Assembly: GCA_964059195.1 (NCBI GenBank)
Contig: CAXKWD010000011.1
Coordinates: 15,722,978-15,786,977, forward strand
DNA: 64,000 bases
Direction of reading: 5' to 3'
Source of the DNA: Ectobius pallidus
Lineage: Eukaryota > Arthropoda > Insecta > Blattodea > Ectobiidae
Shown here: in pieces, positions 27,001 to 39,000 of the stretch
Layout of the letters: the number at the start of each line of letters is the position of its first letter
Position numbering within the stretch: position 1 is the first letter of the stretch
The notes under the pieces: model-generated
What the model was told of the DNA's origin: nothing
The model's input: the letters and a program-made list of their open reading frames with translations, nothing else
Database searches by the model: none
Made by a program: the position numbers and the translations under genes

Positions 27001-30000
27001 AGCTAAAGCTTAACAATAGTTTCATAAATGATTTATAAATGCTAACTGGTTACAAATTGCAAATTAGTCCATTACAACCTTATGTGAACACACGCTGCAT
27101 TTCTCGCAGATGGGGAGTGATTTTTGCAAACAAAGATAGAAAACAGAATATATTATTTAAAGAAGACACTTCAGTACAATATTATAATACAGAAAAAAAT
27201 GATAGTAATTACAGTTAGTAAGTGATTGGAAATGAGTAGATTAGTAGAAAAATTTACAAATCTCAGAGAGCTTGTTAGTATTACACATATTTAGATCGTA
27301 ACACACTACAGGTTATCAACGTGTTGAGTGATTCTGTTTATGGTAACAGCATGAACATATAGTCTCCTTGCTTTTCATATCCCCAGCAATGCAGTCTTTA
27401 AAGTATTGTTTGTTTAATGCAAGAAGGACGCACTCGTCAATAGTCATGTGTTGAAGTGTTTTTGTGTGTCAGCCAGAAACGAGAAGCAAAGAAATACTAA
27501 AAATTTGAATTATATTACTAATGTTATTGGATTGACTTGGTAACAGAGCCAGCCACCTACTTAGATTTGAAAGTGCAAAATACTGTTTATCCTCAATAAA
27601 CAATAATATAATCCAGCAGACTGCAAGAGGAAATGCCGACATTTCACTAGCCGGGTGGGGATGAGGAAAAGGAGTGAACTATACTAAAGTCTGGAGAAAG
27701 CAGTGTTAATATAAATCTTAGAAGCAATAAAACTAACATAAATATAAGTTTAAGAATGAGATGAAATTTAACCAAATTCACATCACCTACTATTCATGCA
27801 ATTATTCCTATTTCTATTTTTGGGCATCAAAAATACATATACGGGTCAATCTACAGAAACCCTGCAGTTTTGATGCAAGAATAATAAAAAAAAAAGAATT
27901 TATCAGATATGTCCTAAAAAAATATTTACAGTACTAGTTTTAAAGTACTTAACCTGTGGTTTAAGTGACGTAGGTCATCTCTTTTTGGTTTTCTTTAAAA
28001 AAAATCTAAAAGAAAGATGCTGTCCACGGAAGTGATTGCATGTCCACAGAAGTGACTTTTGTTATAAATTATGCTTGTGACACTATTTTTTCTAAAGGTA
28101 AAACAGATTTAGGTTTATTATTCAAAAAATTAATTTACTGCCACAGAGTAACCACTTGTATAACATACACAAGATGTCATAAAAAAAGATGTCACTAAAA
28201 AATAAGACAAAATCTTAGAAATTATTAAGATACAGGTCTCTCTCAAACACATAACATCCCCTAGTGTTCATGTTTGAAGTTTTCAATTCCGGGGTGCGTG
28301 GGCAAAGAGAGTTAAGTCCACTTTCTTGTTACTGAGAATTAGAGTGACTTAACACACTATACCAGCCCAACATAGCTTTAGAGATGGATAAACCCATGAG
28401 GCACACATCCATAACTACCGTACAATTTTGAATACGACTTACTGGACTTAACACAAATGTAGAGAACATTTTTATCTATAACTCTATGGACATATCTCAA
28501 TTTTTTTTTAGGATGGTGGACTTAACTCTCTTTGCCCGCACACCCCGGAATTTCTTTATAATGTTCTCTTTAGGAACCATATCTTTATCAGGAATGTCAG
28601 GAAACGAAAACAATTTGTCACTTTCAGTGACAGTTATTGCAGTTAACGTCTGCTAGATTCATCTTTTTCTAAGAATCTTATCACATCTTCTCTTATCTTT
28701 TTCAGTTTCATTTTTCTCAAAGTTTGTCCATTTGACAGCGTAGTTCTCCATTGTGAGGTGACATAAAATAACCTTGGCACTGATATTTTTAAAAAAATGT
28801 TACACATATAATTAATTTCAACATTCTCTTTTCCTTTACAGATTTTTATTGTGTGTATTTTTACTTAATCTGTGATTGTAGCACTTCTGCATAAATTAGC
28901 TTTTTCCTCACAACTTTGGAAATTTTTTTACAACACTTAAAAGCTTCTTTACCTTTCTTCCGCTTTTTAAAACAATGGTTCTGCTGTCAAAGCTTCGCAT
29001 TTTTCCTTTCTGTAATTTCAAGTAGCCTAATCTCTTGTCTTGTATTTTTACTATCTTCTCACCCCTTTCTCTTCTACTTGATCCTCATTTTTATAACTGG
29101 TAAATGTAAAGGGCTCTTATCGTGTGACTGAACAAAATCAGGAGTAGTAGTGGAGCCTGGCATCGGTTTTTGAATTTCTGGACTGGTAGGTGGAGTATGA
29201 CTCTCAGTGAAATCAACTAGTATGTAATTCGTTGAACGTTTTCTCCACTCTTTTTGAACTTTCCTTCTCTCCCTGTGTGTCAGCTGTGACATAGGTTTCC
29301 TTTCCTGCTTTTTTTCCCCTTTGGTATCGCTCCCTATCTTTTCATTTCTCTTCTTCATGCTTCGCTGAATCCTGTTACATTTTTACTCTAGCTCTTCTCA
29401 TACTTCCTTTTTTTCGTTTCTTTCTCTTCCTCAAATAATTTTTCTTTACTCTTGCCATTCTGGTGCAAATATCAAAAATTTTTAATCTATGCTTTAAAAA
29501 TGAACTTGTCCATGGAAATATAATAATATATTATAGTGATATTGGTCTTGAAATCTTCTAAACCATGCTGTTACAAATACATGATACTATAATTTGTTTT
29601 GAAAATAATAAGTAACCTAACATTCAAGATATAATATAGTAAGTAGCCTCCCCAAGCCATCCCATTAATTATGATGGGCAGGAGTAGACCTATATCAGGA
29701 GGCACTAAAGAGGCCTAATGTAGAATATTAATTAATAAAATGACAATTTAATGATAGTGTACTCATTGAATAAGACTTAACTGTGTATGAAAGATAAAAT
29801 GTTACAATACTGGTAAGGAACTAAAATATTAATAAATTTTTTTTTTTTATTCAGCATGTTGTTATAAAATTTAATGTTAGTGGTCAACTGGACACATCAC
29901 AGCAAGTGCGTAATTTTAAAAATAATGAATCAAATCACTTCTGTGGACAGTTATCACTTCCGTGGAATCCACATGTCCACAGAAGTGATGTCCACGGAAG

Positions 30001-33000
30001 TGATAAAAAGTTATGTTTCTTTGCAAACTGCCTTGCATTGTGAGGTCACAAACAAAAGCTCTTCAGGTTATTGAGATTATCACGTTCTAAAAATCATGTG
30101 TACTAAAAATTATTTTTTAACTTGAAAACTAAACTTTAATAAAGACCACAGAAGTGACTGGATGAGCTATGCCACATGCAAAAAGTGAATAGAAACTTGA
30201 TACATACATGAAAAAAATTCAATCCAGTAAAACAAAGACACTCCACTCTGCAATATGGGTGCCTTTCCTCTTCAGCTGACTCTCAGAAAAAGGTAACTAG
30301 CACACAGTGGTGAATATTTTAGGCATTTTTTGAGTGTCCACAGAAGTGATGGCAAACCTTGTGACATGAACTCAGGTTGAAAAATATTGACAGTGGGGAC
30401 AAAAAAAAAATATTTCATTCATCATTATGCTCAACTGAAGTATTTTCTGATTAGATACTATACTTTTTAAGTGAAAATGTTAAGAAGTACAGTATCTGTG
30501 ATCTTTGGAAGTCGTCTACCTGAGGGTTTAACAGTCCACGGAAGTGAGAAATCACCTTCTGTGGACAACTTTTTACAGCTAATTTTTTAAAAATTTCCCC
30601 AAAGTAAAGTACTAACTAATAGAAAATATTGTATTTTAATATCTGATTTTGAAAAATTGCAAATATTATAACTAGTCTCCAATATATTGTCCTGTGACAT
30701 TAAAATGCAGGTTTTCTGTAGAATGACCCATACCGGTACTTCTTAGCCTGTACTGAGCCTATTTTTCTACATTATACATCAAAATGATAATTGAAGTATC
30801 CTCTTTCATAACCAATTATACTATTTTTAATATACCCAGTACATTTCTTACAATGGCAGTGTTAAAAAAGTGTAAAATTGACTGGGGTTTCTCACACATG
30901 TAGATGGTTAAATGACTGCTCTCCTAATCAGAATATTAATCTATATCTCGAGCCTAGTTATAGTTGATGGGGGTGAACAAAGAACTTCGTTCAAAAATAC
31001 AATAAAGAATATTATTTAAAAATATAAGCACAAATTAATGTACTTTGACACATTCATACAACATTCTTACCTGCCATATCTTTTAACTTGCCTCCTCTAC
31101 CCCCACCAACTTCAACAGGACCAGCAAATAGCAGAAATACAGTGCGTTCTTTTTTAAAGCAAACGAGTGATGCACAATCGCTTTACGACCGCTGCAGACA
31201 AAAAAGAATGGCAAAGTCGATTAGCTGAGAGCATGCTGGATGAAACCGGCAATGTTTACAGCCCTTTAACATGGTTAAGACACGTGCAAATAACAATTAT
31301 ACGGGGAAGGGAATAATAATTATTGTACAATATGATGTACAGGTAAAATCAAATGGTACTAACTATGCTCAAGAAGGCGTTCGTACTCGGGAATTTGAAT
31401 GTCATGAAGGAAATTTTCGATGAACACCTACGCCGCCATGACAGTTCATGCAGCAAAACCTTGCAGCTGTTGTAAAGTCGTAAAGCGAGATTTGAGTTCG
31501 CTGCATGGGTAGTAGAGTGGGGGTAAAGCAAAGCTGCAGCAAAATGTAAAAAAGAACAGTTTTGATGCAGAAATGGTAAAGTGCTTTAGCTTCGCTTTAA
31601 AAAGAAATGCACTGATAGCCTACATAAAAGTCTGATGTAAGCTCAGGATGAAACACTGATTCCCAAAACATGCTCCTTGATGTGAAGTTAAGTGTAATCG
31701 ATCATACATTTATTATATGTTATGCTTTTATAAATAGACATATAAATAAGAAATATATAGGAAACATGAGTCTGTACCTCTCTAGAAACTCTTCTTGAAT
31801 GCTGTTGCTGAAACGACCTCGCGTGTTTTGCCATTGCACGTAACTCCTTGGGATAAGGAGTGGGAGCTCGAACCAAATGTCCTGTCACTTCAGAATCTGT
31901 GTCGGCTGCAAAGCGGATGTGAGGTCGGTCCACTGCCTTCTCAATGTGCCTTGAATTGATCTTCAGGTCTGGATTACCATCATTTATATTTTCTGAAAAT
32001 AATTATTAAGTGATCCAATTGAATCATTCTAACCCTTTTACCATCACTCTATTACAGGGGTTCCCAATCTTTTAAGTAACAGATGCCCTTGAAACCCTTA
32101 TTTTGTTCTAAGGGACTCCCTCTTCAGTGATATATGATTCAAGAACCTTTTATTTACACAGAATCACTAAGTTTCATATATAGGACAGAAAAATGTTCAA
32201 ATTTGTTGTACAGTGATTATTAGCTATTAATAAAAAAAAATACCAACTCTCCAAAATAAGTAAGTACATTAAATGATTTGTTTCTTTACATGTAAAATTT
32301 TGTTTAAAAATATTATTTCAATATGAATAACGTTCCATTATAAGCAAATGGGAAAGCCACATAGATGTTAGGAGCATTGCATTCTACGACGTAATACTAG
32401 CTGACATCATCGAAATTTACATATTCAATTAATCTACTGCTGACAGACTGGTCTTATTGAAAGTTTTGGAGACGATTTGTCTGTCTTACTCTGTTCTCAG
32501 CACAAGTACCATAAATTGAGACAAAATTCTCTTGAAGCAAAACTTCTTCGGAAATGATTTTGCATTAATTTTTAAGATCTGTAATTTCACAAGTTTCAGT
32601 TTAAAAAGAACCAATACCTGTATAATGCTATTTAATAATATAGTTGTATATTGATATTTAAATAAGCAGAAAATTTAACTGGAATCTACTCTTTTTTCAT
32701 GTTTTAGCTGTCCTGCATTTGAGGTGTCAAAATCCATTTATTTTATTTTATCTCATTTAAGGTCAGGTGTCTGTCGAAGAGGAAAAATGCACATTTCTTC
32801 AGTGACCCTGCAAGATGGGAACGGAATGCAATGCTCAAAGCTTGGTGTGTGCATATCCCACCCGAGAATTTGTGATCTGTAATATCTGTCAAGAAAGCCT
32901 GAAATCATAAATAAATAATCCAGCTAAAGGAGTACCCTTTTTCGAATGAAAACATACCTGTTAAATACAGCTCCTGTGAACTCTGTGGCAGCATGAAATT

Positions 33001-36000
33001 GACACACACAGTCTGTCCTGTCACTTTGTCCACTTCTTGCTGCAGCGTTGTCAGCGGTGTGCTTTGATTGTTGGATAACCACAAGGCAGTCAAGTATGTC
33101 AGATTCAATATAGATACCGGTAAATTCCTAAGCTGATTGTCACTTAAATTCATCACTCGAATTTTGGGTAGATGACCTAATTCTGCTGGAACTTCCTGCA
33201 ACTTATTGCTACGAACACTCAGAATTGTCAAGCTAGTACAGCTACCAATTTCTGAAAAAAATAAAATAAAAAAATAAATTCCTCAGGTACACAGTACACA
33301 GAGAAAAAAGTGATTACAATGCAGAATACGTGAGTGCACTGATCTGAAACCAGACAATGTAGAAGGAGATACACAAAAAACTTTAAAGCATCCATTTGAG
33401 AATGTCTAGCATAAATAGTTGCATAAAAGAAAACAATTACAATAGAATCTCACTTATACATTATTCACTTCTATGTTTTTAGTATATATGATAATTTTTA
33501 TGGGAATGACTTCTCTTCATTAAAATTTGTTACACTTTTTTCAATTACAGTATGCGTTTTCACATTTTTATATGTTACATTTTTCAATTCTCAGAAACGA
33601 AATTCTAACTCATTCTTGTTTTGAAAGGGGAAGGAAGAAGTATGGCATGCATGTTAAAGGCCTTGTCAACTTAAAAAAAAATGCATTTTCAGGTAGCCTC
33701 ATTTTACAATTGTGACAAGTGCACTGATGTAGTGTCTGTGCCACAATTTATAACTAACTTATCGTTATACAACACCTTGTTTATGAGTGATGGTATTAGT
33801 GACAATATTTACCATAATTTGTTTAAGTTTACATCAGACCATTAGATGCACCCAACTTTCGAGGCTCTGTTTTCAAAGTAAAGAAAGTGCGTCTTCTGGT
33901 CCGAGAAATGTTATAGACATAATTATAAACATAAAAACTAATTAGAGAACTGCCACACTTTAACGCAATCAACTAACAAATGTATAAATTGTTCAACAAA
34001 TATTTCTGCCTCCTGACAAACTTCATAGTTTTCATGAGCCTAGACAAAGAGACCAATTTGAATCCCCGTAGGCTCTTCAATACATAAACAGCTTGCTTGA
34101 CAGCCAATTTTGAGCGTATTCCAGCAAGTGAATGTGTGGTGCCACTTTCAGAGAACAACAAAAATCTCTTGGTGTCAAAAATAGCTACACTTCATGAACT
34201 TGATTCTTGAATGGAAGGGAAAAGATTAATTTCCATCAGACCAGCCTTGTAATTAGTAACAACTTCTACGCAAAAAATTTCATAATTATGCGTAATGAGC
34301 ATGTATTACCAGGGGGTAAATCCTCTAGCATGTTGTCATCAGCATTTAGGATGTTGAGTTTCCTCAGGAGTCCAATGCATGGCGGTAAAGCCTCGAAGTC
34401 ATTCTGACTCAAGATTAGCTCTTCCAAATTGGACAACTTCCCAATCGAAGGTGGTAATGATGTCAATTGATTATCGTCCAACTTCAGTGTGACCAACATC
34501 TTTAAATTCCCAATTGTATCTGGTAATTCCTGAAAACAGAAGTGAAAACTTACTGAACCATGATATAAAAAAAAAAAAATATTTTAACACTCGGACTTGA
34601 ACCCATAACAATCAGTTTAACATGCTAATGGTCTACCAAGTGAGTTAGCCACTGTTAATAACAAGGTAGCAGATTTGATTAAATTAATTAGGAAAATATT
34701 GTGAAGTGTATATTATATATAATCAATAAGAATATTCGTCTTCACACATTTTTTGTAAGTAAAAACTTACCAAAAGGACGATCGTTTCGATGAGAACAGC
34801 TGATGATGGTGAGAAGTCTCTCATCGAAACGATCGTCCTTTTGGTAAGTTTTTACTTACAAAAATGTGTGAGGACGAATATTCTTATTGATTATATATAA
34901 GGTAGCAGATGTTTACTGAGGGGAAAAAGCAACTCACTGGTATTTCATTGCAGGAAAGAGTCAAGTCTGTAAGGCTGGAACAGGATCCAATTTCCGGAGC
35001 AATCCAGTTTATGTTGTTTGTAGAAGCATCAAGGTGCATTAGTTTCTTCAGGTTTCCTATAAACTGCAAACAGAAAAGAGAAGGAATATTTTAGTTAGCA
35101 AACCCACTACTATGAACAAACTTTCATTTCACTTTATCCTGTAAAGGTAAGTTTCCGAGTAAAGGTTACATAATTTATGTAACTTTTCTTGCTCTGAAGA
35201 TAAGACCCAAAGTTAGGGTGATCTTTAACAGGAACCTTAAACTTCAATAACCCTGTTTGAAGTGGAGTGTTTTGTTACCCCAGATAATATTTTATTTTGT
35301 ACAAAAATAGAAATGCTTCCAACATATATGTGTAGCTTTATGGACTTAATTACAACAATTTACTCCAATCTCATCCTTTCATATTTTTATTACTACTATT
35401 TTTAAAAATTACTCTGGGGTTGTCAACTAACCCCACTCACTATAAGGAACTTTCCTTGATTTTTTAAATAAGAATTCAAATCATATGAAAAATGATTCCA
35501 AATGAGTAAGTGAGATGATTGTATTCAAATTTTCAGCAGTTAACTCAGCTTCCATCTTGTGGGGAAATAAGCTGGTTCAAGAAAAGGTCTGGTTTTCTTT
35601 TTAAGAAAATGGCAAAAATAGCTCAATGAATGGGAAGAGGCCAATGGGGGAGTGAGGAAGCAGACCAGATAGAAAGGTCTGACTGGACAGGAAGGAAAAT
35701 ATGGAATGAATAGTAATAATATTAATAATTTTTAACACTTTTTCCCCAAGAACAATACCCTACTTGAGAAAAGCTCCATCAATACTGGCCAATACTGGCT
35801 TCTTCTAGGCCTGGCCAAGCTGTATTCCCTATTGAAGTTCATGCTACAATCCGGCCACAGTCATATCTTCACGGGATTTTATTTGCGCGGTCAGTACCAG
35901 ATCCCCTATGTTCCACGTGCTTCAAAGCGAGCCGCACGTTGAAGCCGGAAGCCGGTGTGTAATTGTTGCGTTGACAAAGTGTAATTTTTTAAGTGAATGC

Positions 36001-39000
36001 GTGTGTTTTAGTATTTGTGGATAGTAATTTAATGCAACATTATTATGGGAGATATTTTTAGAATTCTGTGGATTATTTATTAAAGCAGCCGTTTTCTTCA
36101 TTATTTTTTTAAAGAGAAACTTCAAATTAAAAGTTTAGGAAGAACAACTCCTGAATTGACAATTGTTCAAGCAGCCAAGGGAAGAAAAGAAGGTAAATAC
36201 TGTTCAAGGCATTTCCACAACCATGTTTATAAAAAGTATTCAACGACATGCAGAAGTGAAAATATAAATTCTCTCTTCTGTTTGTTGACAACGAAAAGGA
36301 CACAGGAGGGGATACAGCTGAGGACGATTCAGTGATAGTGTTTTTATGAAGCTTTTAGACATTTTGATTTTATAATGTGACAATGCAGTTTTGGGTTTAA
36401 TTATTGAGGCATCCAAACCAGCAAAGGAAGATGCCCTGAAAAAGGTGGAAATACACCGAAAGGCCTAGGCAAATATGAAACACTGTTGAGTTGCTACTAT
36501 CAAGTCAATGGCTCATAACATGTATTTTAACAGATTCTAAGTAAATTTTGTTACTATGTACCAGTTATTCAGCAGGTTGAATTGTTATTACATTAAACTG
36601 AAATTTTAGCTATAGTGGTATTACTTAAAACAATTTTTTTTAATAAATAAGGTATATTTTACCTAGCAGGGACCAGAGAATAATTATGTTAACATAGAAA
36701 TTTTGTTATTTTAGCATTTGCTATACATTAATGACATTTCACTGTAAGAAATTAATTATCATACTGATTACTACTTATGCAATTCAAAGAGTCGCTCTTT
36801 TCAAAAACTGTTTTACACTGGGGTCAACCTTTGATTCTCTGTTCACGTTTGTTAGGAAATTTCAACATAATCAGTTTCCAACAAATATCCTCTGAATGCA
36901 ATAAGCAGAACTGAATATCACTCCTAAAATATCTATGATTAATCACATAACTGAGCACGAAATTCTTCTTACCTTTGGAACACTACGAACTCTATTGCAG
37001 TCCACCCATAGTTCTGTCAAATTCACTAACCTTCCAATTACTTCAGGCTGAAAAAGAAAAACACAAAGAAATAATATTTATATTTTTTATAAGCACACTG
37101 GATTCCTCCATTAGCGTGCCTCCCAACGTAATTTGTGGTTGCATTATCCTGATAATAACATACAGACTACAACGAGAAATATATAGACATCATGCACCTT
37201 GCATAACTGTTAATACTAACAGACATTAACAATACTGGAAAGGTCTACTACAATTCCCAACAACAGCACCTTAGTATACTCTAACAGACTGCAGAAACAG
37301 GGGCAAAAAAATATCTGTGAATGTACGTAAAATGAATTATTGTATTTTTTTAAGTCTGATATCTAACTCCTAATGATTTTGAGGAAATGGTATTTGAAGA
37401 AAACACTTCACATACTATAAGTAAAACAATACTTCTTTTTTAAACAGAAACAAAAACTTCAAGAGCCACAAATAGAAATCTGCAAGCAAGATATTACAGG
37501 CAGACATCAAGGGAGTTTATAGTAATTCAAGCATCTAATACACCATAAAAAAAATGCAAACTTTAACTCTATTCTATGAATGAAGAGGTGAATCCTCCAA
37601 TAAACCACATATACTGGTGGTATACTAAAATTGGTAGGTTTCAAAGCACTTCTCGTGAAATGTTAATCTTCAAAAAAAGGGATAGAAATCCAAACATCTA
37701 TCCAAAAAGTTACTGCTTTGCTAACATATTGGCCCATCTCTTGAAAATCTCCCAAGTGTATGTGGTGCTGTTACATGATAATTTGTCACACTGGAGTAGG
37801 TGTGCATGCACAGATACCTTAAAAGAGGGTAAATTCGATATATGAGGGAAAATCAAGCACTAGTGATAGATTGTTAAACCTCAAAATTTAGTTCACTATA
37901 TCGACAATGGAATGATTCTGGCAACAATATCTAGTTCTAAAGTCTCAGTGGGAAGATTGTGCACCAAACTGCTGTATGCAGATGTACGTAGTTTGTTATA
38001 GTAAATAAATTATTCATCAGCAGTTCTTACTGAAATACATCACATTTAAAAACAAACAGTTACAGAGTCTTTCTCAGAATGTGAACGTTCCTAATTTCAG
38101 AAGTATTTTTAATTACTTCTATTCTGTACGGTATGTATATTTCCCTTATTTCAAAACCGTAATCTTAAATTGGTAACATTGTTTTATGTACCACATAAAG
38201 GACCTAACAGATTTAGAAATCTCTTTTTTGTTCCATGTGTTAGCTCAAAGTCACACGAAAAGTCTCCTCTTTATAAACCGTTAAATTTATATAATAAATT
38301 GCAACCTTCATCCATTGACATTTTTATTATACCCTCCTCTCGATTATCCAAGAGCGGGTTATCCAGTTTGCAGATTATCCGTACATGAAAATTTGGATTT
38401 CTCGAACCCCCCCACCAAAAAAAAAAAAAAATTGCAGAAAATCTTTTCAAGTGACCAGCAACTGCAACAATGCAGTTAATGGTAAAACTCATGCTTCCCT
38501 GCCTCCTGTGTGTTGGCCTTGGTTACTCTCACTTCCACCATAGATTTTTCAATGCCCTTCCGGTTTCAGAGTTTCACAACTTCCACCATCCACATGTAGT
38601 GTGTCGTTGGTTGAGAGTAAGCACATGAAAAATCAGTGGGAGAGCAAGTTTTACGGCATCCTTCAAGTTGTGTGTTTGGAATATGCAGAAGAAAAAGGAT
38701 CGAGAGCGGCGAGTCATAAATACAAAGTGCAACCATGTATTTATTGGCATAAATAGACAGACAAATTGTCAGAAGCAAAGAAAACGTTGAAATCATTCCA
38801 TGGTGTGAAGAAAGGGAGATACGAAATTCAGGCAGTTGCCGCCTAGCCAGATGACATTGCAATGCTGCCTTAACCTTGAACACCATGTGCAGCGTTTAGT
38901 CACCTGACCCAGTCAGGTACGGTAATGCAGGATGAGCTGTACCGAACTGTTTAAATTTCAATTGGCATGATAATTTAACTTTTATAAATAAAATATAGAT

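Larger units (their letters stand above)
28023..30565. repeat. Scattered 13-bp motif TCCACRGAAGTGA, ten copies on both strands
   Basis: Direct copies lie at 28023, 28043, 29976, 29991, 30146 (first base lost), 30337 and 30535. Inverted copies lie at 29935, 29954 and 30552 (one extra base). Four copies cluster within 70 bp at 29935-30003. In frame they encode STEV on the plus strand and ITSVD on the minus strand. This is far above chance for a 13-mer in 2.5 kb. The cause is unknown. Confidence 0.8.
25916..31777 (-). other. Intron between coding exons 8 and 9
   Basis: This 5,862-nt intron holds a pogo-like end (about 26118-26230), a LINE end (26250-26610), a possible piggyBac-like start (26850), a MITE (28289-28548), a decayed ORF with scattered 13-bp motifs (28020-30566) and a MITE (31140-31614). 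On the minus strand at about 27450-27310 there is a roughly 50-codon open stretch ([14 protein letters not shown]) that I cannot assign. The rest is AT-rich. Confidence 0.75.

Noticed and set aside
32050..32080. hAT terminus CAGGGGTTCCCAATC
   Set aside because: No inverted partner or 8-bp duplication could be found in the intron, so no element is called.
34577..34653. Functional tRNA gene
   Set aside because: A and B boxes are present, but the acceptor-stem strands do not pair and the anticodon arm is irregular. Kept only as a tRNA-like sequence.
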